Shown here piece by piece: positions 15,101 through 28,690 of a stretch of 64,000 nucleotides of DNA (position 1 is the first letter of the stretch; the number at the start of each line of letters is the position of its first letter). The position numbers and the translations under genes were made by a program. Where the stretch lies: contig NC_088297.1 of the NCBI RefSeq assembly GCF_032854445.1, positions 11,804,163 through 11,868,162 of the forward strand, written 5' to 3'. The notes under the pieces were generated by a model, which was given only the letters and a program-made list of their open reading frames with translations, searched no databases and was not told where the DNA came from. This DNA is from Liolophura sinensis (lineage: Eukaryota; Mollusca; Polyplacophora; Chitonida; Chitonidae).

Positions 15101-18100
15101 TCGTGGGTTTCCCCGGGCTCTGTCCGGTTTCCTCCCACCCTAATGCTGGCCGCCATCGTATAAGTGAAGTATTCTTGAATACGGCATAAAACTCCAAATC
15201 AATAAATCAATCAACCAATCAGTCAATCAATCAATAAGTCAGTCAATCAATCAAAATGGGACCAGAGTATGGCGTAAAACACAAACAAATAAATAAAAGA
15301 AGATAGATAGTTTTTTTTTTACTATAACATATTATTCCATGGAACACAGGATAGGGCCTATAAATGACTGCTGCAAAGAGAGTAAAATCAGAGCAGCGAT
15401 GAGTGTGATATCTGGCAAATGCTCACACGTCACCGGTTAAATACGGCCCCTTGCCAAATCACATCTGTAATGATTTCATTAGAATTGTTCACATATATGC
15501 TTAAAATGTAGAGACGTACACACATTCTGGTACCATGGCTTAAGCAGAATTACGTAAAGAAATGCAGCGATGTTAGTTGCAATTTGTTAGGCGTCAATGA
15601 CCTAGAATGACTCAAAATGCATTTTTTTTAGATAACCTATATTAAAGTAAAAGAAATGACTTGATCAGGATTGAATCCCGTAACTAGTGTTTAAGAGGCA
15701 AACGTTTTACCTATTACGCCATCGCATCGGATGAGCACTACAAGAAGACGCCAGATGAAACCACCTTCACAATGTGAGCGGTTTTCTTACGCTTTCCTGT
15801 AGTAGCATCCTTGGATAAATTCATCATTGAAGGAAGCTGGACTCAGCTACAGGCTACAAGAATTATCCCACAACCACCAAAAATGCCTTGAGTCAAAGTA
15901 TGAGTCAATCGAGTACAGTTATACCTGCTGAGTCCCCACCCCATCCGATCATGTAACATCGAGGTGACACTTGAGCGTAATCGTTCGGCAGACACACGGG
16001 CTCCGTGCTGTTTGTTCCACTCCTGGTGGTTTCCAGTTTAAGCAGTGCTAATCCCTCCTGAATAGGAGCTTCCAGATTGATGTCCTCATCTAGTCGTATA
16101 TATGCCAGTGACGATGTCCAGCTCGGCTTGTCTTTCGTCCAGGAACCTCCACCGACGGCAAGGTTTGCACCAAATGCATTCCTTGACAAAAGAGATGTTA
16201 ACAGACTTAATCATTTACTATTTCGGACCAAGTACAAATGTGGCACATATTTATGTACCAGTCATCACCAGAGCAAAATGCCTGACCTACATAAGTCGTC
16301 AGATTCCTTTCATCTGATTGGAGTTTTAGGCCACACTCAAAGGAGATCGTAGCACACATTGACGATTAGTCGTCCCTTGGTCAGATCGAAACCGATGGCA
16401 CGATCCAGAATGAGGCCCTATCAAACCCAGGTTCTGTGATCGAGAAGAATCTCTATGTGTACAGTGTCAATGAATTTTCTGAAAAATGCCTATCATGGAA
16501 GATTCCGATATAAACGACCTGAAAGAAATCGTTTTTATCTTTTATGTTGTTATTCGTTTTGGACAATTGTGCACGTAAAGCAATTAAGCCACGTAACAAC
16601 AGAGAATAATGTATCTTTACGGTTCGGAAGCGACTTGTTTAGGCGGGAAATATTCTCCCATTAAATATCAAACTGATACTTTATTTACTTCAGTTAACGT
16701 TGACCTCCTCTCTGGTCGTACGTTGTAAAATCCGCCAGCAACCTGCGGGGTTTACCCTGGGCTCTCCCCAGTTTATGTCCACGATAATGCTGAGAGCTGA
16801 CGTATAAGTGAATATTCTTGAGTACGATGTAAAACACCAATCCATTAAATAAATAATTAATTATTCCAGGTAAAATAGAAATCAGATCATCACATCCTAT
16901 ACTAACCAGATGTTTAGAAAACAGTTTCGTGACGTCATCACCCAGGCTGGTGAAATTAATATGCCATCACACATCTGGAGGTCCTCAACCTTTTCGTTTA
17001 GAGGATAGACGCGCACGTGCCACGGCCACTCTCTGTGGCTCGTCGGTTTGCCGTCTTCCAGGAATTCCACAGCACCTGGCTGTCCTCTCACTCCACACCC
17101 TAAAGAAAAATGTTAAAATAATGGATCTGGTGCCCTTTCCCGCAGAATATACCCAAAACCTAATCTGTTAAGCTTAACATTATATTAGGTTGTCATTCTG
17201 TTAATTTATGTAGGAATACATCGTGATAATTCATCGTAATATTATGTTATGACCAACAAAATATAACTCCCTACACCAAAGAAAGTATTCTGTTTAAATA
17301 ACAGAAGAGTGTAATACACTGTATAATAGTCTTAGAAAACACGGTATTCTAACAAGGTGCTAGATCAGTTTTTAAGTGTAGTAACTCAGGGCCCGCATTT
17401 CATCAAAGTTTTAAGACTTAAGTCAAAAATTTAAACACGGTTAAACCTAAAATGTTTCACTCTAGGAGGTTTAGATTTTGAAAACAGATTCATTACTGCA
17501 GAACAATGTACTATACCCACAATTTGAGTCTTTTGTTGTTCTGAGTTTGGTTTTTTTTAAGGACTTATAATTTATGACTTAAATCTTAAGCTACTTGATA
17601 AATATGGGCCCCGGGCGTCAGATTGACGACTGGTCTCTTGTTATACCTGGGCACTACAAGTACATAATTTGTTTTTCAGAAATCGTCATCGCAAATATCG
17701 GGAAACAACAGTAGATTTCACAACTTTGACCCAAATTACTTTAGGCAGGCAGGACTACAGGCAGCATTAAAGTACTTGGTATGACCCAACCCAGGTAAAA
17801 GGTCCCATGGATTAGCTAATTCAATGGCGGAATGTTAAAACTTATTATAACTTATTATGTGTTTTGTTTTAGTTCGTCTTTTCGTTACAACATATCATAC
17901 ACTTACGTGAAGGTAGACAGGAAACGCTTAGTACATCACAGTCACTGCAGTGAAAGTAAAATGCAGGTTATTTGAAAATAACACAAATCTAACAAACAAC
18001 TTCAGTTAGTAAGCATATATAGAGCAAAAGAGTTTTACCCGAAATCTAAAGAAATATTACGGAATGAGTAGCATTAGATACATCCATTAGTATTATTATT

Positions 18101-21100
18101 CCTCGAAAAAAGTGAGGAAAGAGAGTCTTTCATTTGTTTTCAAATATGATTTCGTCTTATATTCAACATTGTTTTGGTTAACTTTGGACATCATTGCCCA
18201 CTCCATGAACTAAGACTGGACTCGTACCTTGCCGACGAAAAGCTTAGGCCTCCAATTCCAGACGAGTTCACATTCATTTCCGGTCCATTTGCAATCCATG
18301 CGTCCCCTTTGAAGTTGCCGACAGAAGACGTCAAAACATCACTGAAAATAAATATTTTATTTAAGTTCGAAAGAAATAGAAAGAACATATTGATATCAAC
18401 CTCACAACATTGCTACAAAAGAGCTCTTGTGTAATAGACAGTTGAATGCCAAACTTCAGTCTAATACATAAAGTACTGAAATATTTACCTTAACGGATAA
18501 CGGATCAAAGAAATATTTACCTTATGGATTCCAATGAAAGAGAGGGAGGCAAAAGTCATGGTGTTTGTAATGAACTAATGAGCATCCCCTTAATTATTTA
18601 TTGGTGGGAGAAACTCATCACAGCCCGAAGAAACTCTCGCACTTCGCGGGTACCAGCCAAACCTAATGACGTAAAGTTGCGGCCGAAACCGCGAAACGCC
18701 ATAATTATTAAAGGTAAACACGAACTACTCTATTTCATCCAACGTTTAGCTCTAATTCACTTTGGTTGTAGGTTTCCTCTCGGCTCTGCCAGGTTTCCTC
18801 CCACCATAATGCTGGCCGTCGTCGTAAAAGTGAAACATTGTTGAGTACGGCGTAAAACACCAATCAAATAAATAAATAAATAGCTTTCATTGAAGTGAAA
18901 TATTTTGCTTGGCTCCGACTGATTCATCCCCCTTATAGGACCACTTAAGTGGGGTTTATTGTGAAGTTTGATTGATGTTTTATCAGAAAAATTTGGGTCC
19001 GGACAATAAAAGCGTAATCGTAAAACCTTTATGGTACTGAAAATGCACTCCTTTAGGCCTAACTTTAGGGGGAAAACGATATCTCCATACGCTGTTATAT
19101 CACTTAGTTTACTAGATTTGATTGTGCCGCGAAAGTTTCCCAAAACGAACGCAACAGACCGTCATCATTATCCATTCAGGTACTTTACCTGCTCATCTTG
19201 CTCATGCATAGGAATAACGCAATTATAAAATGTCAGACTTAAACATTTGCAAACGTAGAGGTCCAACACAAGGAGGCAATCGAATGATCCAAGAAATACT
19301 GTGATTTTACTTATATGACACCAAAATCTAAACAGCAGCTAACTGCCTTTTTAAGTAAGGAGCACGACTTTGGCTCAGATTGATAAAGGAGTAGATAGTA
19401 TTTGTGTTTTATTTTTATATTTTTTAATTTTATTTGATTTTCTCTTCCATCGGTGGGAGGAAACCGGGCAGAGCCCTTTGAAAACTCACGACCATATGCA
19501 GGTTGTTTGGAGACCTTCACAAGTAAGGACGGAGAGGAAGCCAGCATAAGCTTGGCTTGAACTTACAACGACAGCATTGGTGAGAGGTTCCACCTCTGTT
19601 GCACTCAACAGGCTACTTGGACACCAGAGGGTGAATGTTTAAAGAATATGTTTAAAGAAAATGTATAGAGTAACACAAATGTTTGGTATGTTTTGTACCT
19701 GAGACTGTAGACTCTGCAAACTATAGCGGCAATTTCTGTGGCGTTTCCAGGCTTCACACATAATGGTCGCCATTCTCCGGTAGCGAAGACTTTCACAGAA
19801 TCGTCATCGCTGATTTGTACTGCGTGTAGATTAAACCAAATGGAGATATCTTATGAAGGGAGGACCCGAGCACAGTTGAGCATCCTCAGAAAATTTTGTT
19901 TGGCCCACATCACAGACAGTTAACACGTTTAAATGTATGCATACAAGAACAAGGCTTTCTGTAAGGTAAATTTTACCGCTTAGCTTACAACCTATCCCCA
20001 GGGAAAACTTGTCAAAATATATCTAAAATACTGACATACTGCGTTAAACACACATTGATACTGAAGTAAACAAATATCAGGAAGTCAGCCATAAACGGAC
20101 ATAATGCTCATATATGATTTGATGGTTTAGCTTGGATAACCTGGACCCTTCTAAAACTGACCACGATACGGAAGAAATACTGGCAATGTGCTCTTAAGCA
20201 CTTCTTCAAAATACACTATTAAAAAGATTCAAGTAAGGGGACATTAATCATTTCAACAGGTCATGATGTTTAAATATGATTTGATCTTCTAATTACATAG
20301 AAGATTTCAATCATCATGGAAAACACTATTAGAAAAGTCAACCTACCACATTCTAATTCATCGGTTCCGTCCGAACAGTGATATTCGCCGTCACATCTCG
20401 CTGACATCGGGATACACTGACCCCTTCCGTAGCAGGGAAACTCGTCCGCAGCACATGCTGTATCTGAATGCACCAAAGTTACAGAGTCTCTTAAGTCAAT
20501 CGTCAATTTATTTTGACTCACAATTAGCTCTGACAAATATTTCAGATCTATTTTATACAAGATTCAGTGTAGCTTGCTTTGCATATAACGCCCACCTGGC
20601 AGAACTGAATCAGTTCTTAACCAAAGAGCTGGTGTGCTCTAGGCCAGTCGATGTGGTGCTTTCGGCTGCGGCTTTAAGACAGGTGGGGCATACGTAACTG
20701 GCAAAGCGGAGCCGTTTTCTCTGATCATGGTTTCCAGGTTTCTCCGCTCGAAATTCACAGGAGTGAGTCTTTTCAGTGAAAAGTCTTAATGAAAACAGGG
20801 AGCAGCAAAAAAAAAAGGAAACAACGCACAACAACAAATACCTGAAAAATCTGTTGAGATAAAGCCTTTGTCGACATTATCAACTTTTTGGCGAAGGCTA
20901 GTGGACTACTTGGGTCTATTCAGCCCCTCCGCTATATGCCAAATGGACCGCCACACATCAAGTCAGGGGCGTATTACTTGAGAATGATTTTTATATACGT
21001 GTACCATGAGAAACAGAATTAAATTTATTTATTTATTTGATTGGTGTTTTACGCCGTACTCAAGAATATTTCACTTATACGACGCCGGCCAGCTTTATGG

Positions 21101-24100
21101 TGGGTAGAAACAAGGCAGAGCCCGGGGAAACCCACGACCATCCGCAGGTTGCTGGAAGACTTTCCCACTTACGGCAGGAGAGGAAGCCAGCATGAGCTGG
21201 ACTTGAACTCACAGAACAGAATTTAAAAATAGAATCAGAGAGGTACATAGAAATATATCGGGTGGGCATAAAGAATGGGCCATACTTTGATGCTGCATTG
21301 CTCCATTATCATTTGTTCAAATCCCTTTCAAACTTTAGACATTCAAATGGCATGATTTTGTTAATATTTTGAGTAATTTATGTCATAGCTTGAGTAGTCC
21401 GTACACAGGGTTAAAATGAAAACATAGCCTCAAAAACGCACGTTCCGGTGACCCTCATTGCATCACCTGTCAGGTGTCATGAGTAGAGCGCGCTGCACCT
21501 GTGTGACATGCATCAAGGGCTGTTGCCAAAAAATTACTCTTAAGGAGATTCGGGACTCAATCAGTTCATAGAAGAAACGTTTGCGCGCCGTATGCCGAGA
21601 AGATGGATGAAGAATTGATCACCTTTTCGAATAAAACAAGGTAGAACATCATTTTGAAATGTCCGGAATGTGCGTTTTAGACTCTGATTTTTGATTTTGA
21701 CTCTGATTTGATTTTGATTTTGGTCCCATGAACAGAAATCTTAAAAATTGAAATTTAGCCTTTATACTTAGAACATAATGGCTTTTGGGTGTGTAATTTT
21801 TTAGAAGCTGACGTAAAAGGGTTTCGAAGATATTGAGTGTAAAAGTACGGCCCACTTCTTTATGCTTACCCGATATACTAAAACACTCATTTATTTTTTT
21901 ACTTACTTCATATATTTGAGTTATACACAATAATATTTCAGTTACACAACCAAAAAATATTGTGACTGTTCCACGCCTGAACAATTTAGGAGCGTCAGAA
22001 GCAATCTGAAAGCGGTACGGCCATCGGTCCACTACCCAGCCCAAAAGGCGAGGATCCAGGTGCCGCCTAGGGCCCGGAAACTTTGGAATGCTAGACGGTT
22101 GAAGATGCCCTGAAGTCGTTTTACGGGGTTTTTATTCTTCACATAGATTCATTGTAGTTTTATAGGCTTTACAGTCTGCAGAGCACATATGTGTGCACAG
22201 GCCTTCACTTTGTTGCTCGCCAGTGAACTGGTTCGACATAACTTTTGATTTTTTTTTCCATTTTAATATGAAATTTGGTACGGAAATGCCGTACTGTTTC
22301 CAATGCCACTACGGTTCCAAATCGTGTGAAACCACACCATTCATTCTCTGCTGTTACGCATCAATGCTAGTGAACTGTAACTGAACATGTAACTATTTGC
22401 TTTATCATAGAATTTTACAGAAACCATGGTATTACACAACGAAGCTGTACACGTTTGGGCTAACTTCTTTTAGGCCAATCGTGTTCTCCTTTCTCCGACA
22501 AACTGTCCCGCAGCGAACTTTTCCGGGTGTACATACCAATGCCACAGTTGTCTTCGTCCTCTCCACCCGGACAATCCGGATCTGCGTCACAGATGTACTC
22601 AGGGCTAACACAAGTCTTGTTATCCGGACATGAAAACTCATCGACATCACATTCTGTGGATACACACAGGAGGAAAATATCACAGGAATAAAACGATTGT
22701 CTTGTACTGTCTGCATAAAACGATACATGAAAGAATTTTAGACGATAATAAATTCATTTTTCATGCATATTTAATATTTCGTAATACGCCCTGTATTCCA
22801 CGCATATTTTCCGCCAAAGGAAAGAAAAATACGGAAATGACGTCATCAATAAACATACCGTGACGCTTGGCCTACCCAATCCGAACTCTTTTATCAAGTA
22901 TCCTCGATGTGAACACATCAGGCTACTTAATTTCCGGACTGAAAAATTGCAGTTTAAAGCCAGTTTACGCCGCAAGAAGAAAGCAGAGAACCTGCATAAC
23001 TCCGACAAAAAACAGGCCAATCCCGAGAGAATAGAATAAAGCACAGTTCTGCTGGTTTGAAATAAACCTAAGTATACACAGCATTATAGGCGTTTCAGTT
23101 TTAAAGTAAAAGAAAAACTCCAGTTACAAGAAGTAAAGAAAAAAGATCTTCGTTTTTTTAGTTAATTTGCAGTGCTGCAGGTCAGTTCACCTAAATTTCA
23201 ACGGAAAATGATACATACTGTATATCTACATTGTCGTATTCTATATAACATCTCCATGTTAAATTGGTCAGACTGATTATACATTGTCGTATAAGGTAAA
23301 GACTTCACGTCATAAAGGAACATCATTTTGTTGTGGTAACGCCGTTATCTCGTGTTATCCTAGTCTCGAAATTTCTCTGACGTTAGGTTTGGAAAACTTA
23401 AGTTCGATGAAGGATGGCCACAAACCAACGTCAGAGCGTACTCCATTTAAAAATCTTATGCAGTTAACTGCTATTGGCAAATATGTCGAGGCTATCAAAG
23501 CCGTTCGCTTTGACCTTCACCAAGGAATATTAGGCCCATTTTTGCTAGGAAATAACAATTGGATGTTCTGCTTACGATAAATCGTAAAGACGAAAAGAAA
23601 AGGAACATAAGTGCAACCCTAAGACCGTGTGAACGTATTTGATGCGTAATTTTTGTCTCGAACGCCGTGACACACCACCACGGCAGGTTTCCACACGCAA
23701 AACGCTCATACGTTAGTTTGGGGCCAAACTTTTGCCAACTTATGTCAGAGCAATCTCGGACTAGTATAATCTAGGTCGGAATTGCAGCCGTATATTCACT
23801 CACCAGTAAAGCAAGACACGACGACATCTTCTCTGTGATCACAATCGTGTAGGCCCAGACTAAAGGCGAAGGGGACAGTCCAGAAGAGAAGCCTGGCTGG
23901 GACAGGACGAGTAAACGCCATCTATCCAGATGGGACCCGATCCGGGTAGGTCCTCTTGTCGACAAGAATCCATTTCTGAAAGGAGTATCGGTTACACACG
24001 TGCAACTGATTGAATTGGCTCCAAGATTTTCCTCCGAATTGAAGAGTGCTCGGTACACTGATTGGACAATACTGTCACAAAGACGCTACATGCTGGGGAT

Positions 24101-27100
24101 ACACCATGCACTCTGTACTAGTATTTTGCAAAGATTTTTTTTCTGTGATCTTTTAATTGAAGTTGATAAATACTACACCTTTCGGTATCCTGTGCTGAAT
24201 TTGCACATATTTTAACACATATTTCTGCTATGAGTTCAAGTCCAGGTCATACTGGCTTCCTCTCCAGCCGTACGTGGGAAGGTCTCCCAGCAACCTGCGG
24301 ATGGTCGTGGGTTTCCCCGGTCTCTGTCCGGTTTCCTCCACCACAATGCTGGCTGCCGTCGTATAAGTGAAATATTCTTGAGTACAGCTTAAAACACCAA
24401 TCAAATATATAAATAAATAATACGTATTTCTTGTTGTTACTCTGTATTTTCGCTCGGTTATTCTATGTTCATCAAAACGCCAAAGTGATCAAACTGTGTT
24501 TTAGATTTTATCAAGTCTTGATAAAGAATAAAACGAACATGGTGACCGCAAGCTGTTACGATTGGTAGAGATGCCGTTAATTCTTCAATATTAATGTAAT
24601 AATAGGCAGTAGCACTGAGGGTAGCAGCGGAGACAGTGTGATAATTGGCAAAAGACGAAGCGCAACTGGTGAAATACGGTCCCTTTTTCAACTTAATTAT
24701 GGTTGTATTCTGTTTTATTAAACGGATCATTTGTACATATTTCTGTATGGCATTTGCAATAACTCCAGACACCTTACCAACCATTGTTACCAAACGGTGC
24801 GCTGTCAAAACTGTCGGTGCTTTACAGTAAGTTTTACTAGAAAGCCTCTAGTGTAAAAACCATACATCGACAAATAATGTTGTTTACAGGCATCAGCTGT
24901 ATTATTACAAAAAATAGTGTAAATTCACAGTTTTCAATGACACAGAAAATTTTACAACTTGAAAAAGTACCACGTTAAACCCCAAGCACTCACTCACTCA
25001 CTCACTCACTCACTCAACCCAGTACATTGTGTTGTAAAATTCCATCGTTAATTTTTATTGAAATATTGATGCTGAGAAAAGCAAGTGAAACGATCATTCT
25101 ACAGGACTCACCTATAGCCCACTTCCCGGCAGATTTTAACAGCAGTGTTATTGTCCACATTATCATCACACATTGTCCCCCCACTGACCATCGAATAGAA
25201 CTTCTACCCGGCCGTGTGAAGCCGTGCCATTCGCCAGCCTCATCACCCTGGGGAACTCTGGCAGCGTAACTGGAAGAGAGACAACAACATTAAACTGTTA
25301 AAGCACTGGCGAAAAAGTATTTTTACCCCCAAAAATAATTTTTTTAACGGAAATGTTGATCTAAATGATGATAGAATGTATTCTGTTATTGCATCAAATC
25401 GTTCTGCTGTATTGCGATAGGTTATTTCGGGTGGGCAAGAAAAAAAAGCACTCTTAAATCAGTAATTATTCAAAATGTTAGAAGCGTAAAACTATAGATG
25501 AACTGCATCAAGTTCAAAAGTGTATGTCTGACATGTACAATGCTAGATAGATGAATATATGCGTCAAAGACGGACATTCGAATACCAGCCGTCAACCAAA
25601 ATGGACGTTCAGGTGCAAATGAGGGCAACGTCAATTACCAAAAAACGTTTTGGACGTGATCATGTGAAGAGAAGCAGCCTGCAGTTTTTAAAGATGATGG
25701 AAAGACAAAAGGAATGTTCTAAACGAATGAATGACATCAGTATCGAGTATTCAAATTATGGTCTGTCAGTAAAGATCTGAGATGCTTTACGTTTAAGATA
25801 TTAACCGGTTGCCGCTGCCAAAATAATTCGCCTTTGCTGTAGACATTCAGAAATGGCATTCAATATCCAATGATTGATGTGCAGGAAATATCACATAGAA
25901 GTTCCCCGTTTGAAAAATCTTAAATAAGTGTACGTTATATTAAAGGATTATCTCTTTATCTAGGCCACGCAGTATACGAGAAACTTCGTGGGAAGGTCTG
26001 CCGAGAACCTTCTGATGGTCGTGGCTTTCTCCAGGGCTCTGACCGGTTTCCTCCAACCATAATGCGGGTCAGCGTCGGGTACGTGATACATTCTTCAGAA
26101 TGGCGTAAAATCAATAAATCAATAAATCAATAAATCAAAAAACTCACGATCGCCGGGGATACATTCTACTCCCACATACTGAGACGGGATACAGCTAGCG
26201 AGATCCCAGGCGTCATGCTGACACTCATGAAGGTAGCTTTCGTTACCATGACATCGAAGGCCACTAATCCAAGGTCGTGTGGAGGTCAAATTTTCAAGAT
26301 GCTGGGCACCTAAAGACTGAACAGCTCCGCTGAAAGATAAGTGTATGGTTGTATATAAAATAAAGACTATAGCATAGGAAGTATAACCAAAAAAGCGGAG
26401 ATTCCATCGGCGTTGCCAATTTACCTCATTTAGGGTTTATTTTAACAGTTCACGTAAATGATTAAGTAGTAACAAATTACTAAAAAAATATCGAGTTGTC
26501 ATCGTATTTAATAAACAATACCATGAAAAATATCGAGTTGTCATCGTATTTAATAAACAATACCATGAAAAAAAAAACGCAAAGGAACCAGGACTCGGGG
26601 ATACTTAGTCCATCAGAAAAATCTTCAATTACGCAGGAATACTTTATGAGCGTTTACAAGAACAGTTAGAATATCATACCGGTACTAACTTAGGTAAAAT
26701 CACAACAGAGAGGATATCACAGTTACGTGTGATCATTTACATTCTTAAAAGTAAAGTGTTACATTGAACACTATAAAAATCATGAGGAGTGACTGAAATT
26801 TGTAAGCGTTAGCTGAGCACTTTTTATACAGTGTTATTATTTCAGCATTTTTCAAAGTACATGTTCACATTTCAGTATTCTAGTGATAATCAACAGCTTA
26901 AACCAACACTTAAACCAACGTTAAACCCCAAGCACTCACTCACTCTATTTTAGATAATATTACCCTTAACTTCCAGCCCTACCTGTAGCCCAGCATTCTG
27001 CACGTGATATTCGCCGCTGTCTCGTCCCAGCCAGAGTTACACACCGCTCCCCAGCGCCCTCTATAACTGATTTCCACGAGACCTTTCCATGGAACACTGG

Positions 27101-28659
27101 ACTGTTTTAACCTGACCACGTAATCATAACGAACTGAAATGGAAACAAACGAACTTGCATAAATGGTCTTCCTAACATAGTAACGACAATCAACAAGACG
27201 AAAACAACTAAATTCTTATTGCTTACTTGTCTGTTTTTGTGTCAACTTTCATGTAACACATTGTAGAAAACTCGGATAATTACTCCGGTAGTGAGTGTGT
27301 GCTGTACTAGCAGTAAATGCATCAGGGGCATGGTTTAACACGTCCCTTAAGGTCATCTCTAAAGTTTTGCGTTTGACCGTGGTCCGATGTCATACTCAAG
27401 AATTTTTCACTTCTAGCCAGTCTTATGGGCGGAAGAAACCGGTGTGTCTGGGGGTAAACCACCGACCTTTGGAAAGTTACTGACGACTTTTCATATATAA
27501 GTCCGAGTGTGCAAACAACCACAGGAGCAGGGCAATGCCCGACAAACAGTGAAAGCAGTGGAATCTCCAAAGTTCTAGCCTAAGACCAGGTTTGAACCGG
27601 CGCGTCATGTGTCTTAACGGTTACAACCCTCAGCAGCTTATACATTTAAATCTCACGGCTACGGATTTTGTAGGTAGCTTAGGATGGGGCCTAAAATATA
27701 CGTATGTATGCTTGGGGTTTAACGTCGTACTTAACAATTTTTGGACAAGTCATATGGTAAGAATACATATACTGTTTCTTCTTGTGGCAGGGCGAGTTCA
27801 TGTCACCAAACTGCTACCGCCACATGACACCTCACCTAGTCACATTATACTGACACCCGGCCAACCTGTCCTGTTTCTTTGTTCTAACCTTTCAGTGCTC
27901 AGCACCAAGCGAGCCAGCAGCAAATTCTATTTTCAAAGTCTTTGGGTTTGATCCCGGGTTATATCGACTTCGAGTGAGTGAGTGCTTGGGGTTTAACGTC
28001 GTACTCAACAATTTTTCAGTCATATGACGACGAAGGAATCCTTAGGGTGTATGTAATGTGCCTCCTTGTCGCAGGACGGATTTCCACCGCTCTTTTATCT
28101 AGTGCTGCTTCACTGAGACGACTTATCAAAGGCAAGTAAGCAGCCCCGCCCGAGCCTTTATACTGATACGGGTCAACCAGTCGTTATACTATTCCGTTCA
28201 TGCTGAACGCCAAGAGAGCAAGTTACAACTTCCTCTTTTAAAGTCTTAGGTGTGACTCGACCCAGGATTGATCCTGGATCTACCGCTCCCGAAGCGGACG
28301 CTCTGTGCTATCCGGGCTGGTCCTATCGACTTCGATATATTTTAACCACTAGGCCACCGAAGTGATCAACTATACATATACAAGTACATCACAGTTTCTC
28401 AACTTTCTTAGTTGGGATTGTCAAAATTACTTTAAAGTACAGTTTTAATAAGGATATTTTCTATTTTTATTATCGTTATTATTAATTATTCATATGTGGG
28501 AAGGTCTGCAAGCATATGTTATTATTATTGCTGTTGTTCTGGTTTCTTATTATTATTGTGTGTGCCATTATTATCATTCAGTTTTATATTTTGTGTAATT
28601 TTTAGAATAAATTATATACAGTCTGTTGTCGGATATTTTTACCTATCTCTTCATATTAA

Positions 28660-28690
<31 letters not shown>

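Noticed and set aside
15655-15735. Functional tRNA gene
   Set aside because: A- and B-box-like motifs exist, but acceptor-stem pairing and a clear anticodon arm could not be drawn; more likely a SINE head.
15785-15880. Candidate third exon for trypsin domain 2 ('[13 protein letters not shown]')
   Set aside because: It ends in phase 2 while exon 4 needs phase 0, and it has one cysteine instead of three; 14,731-14,855 fits fully.
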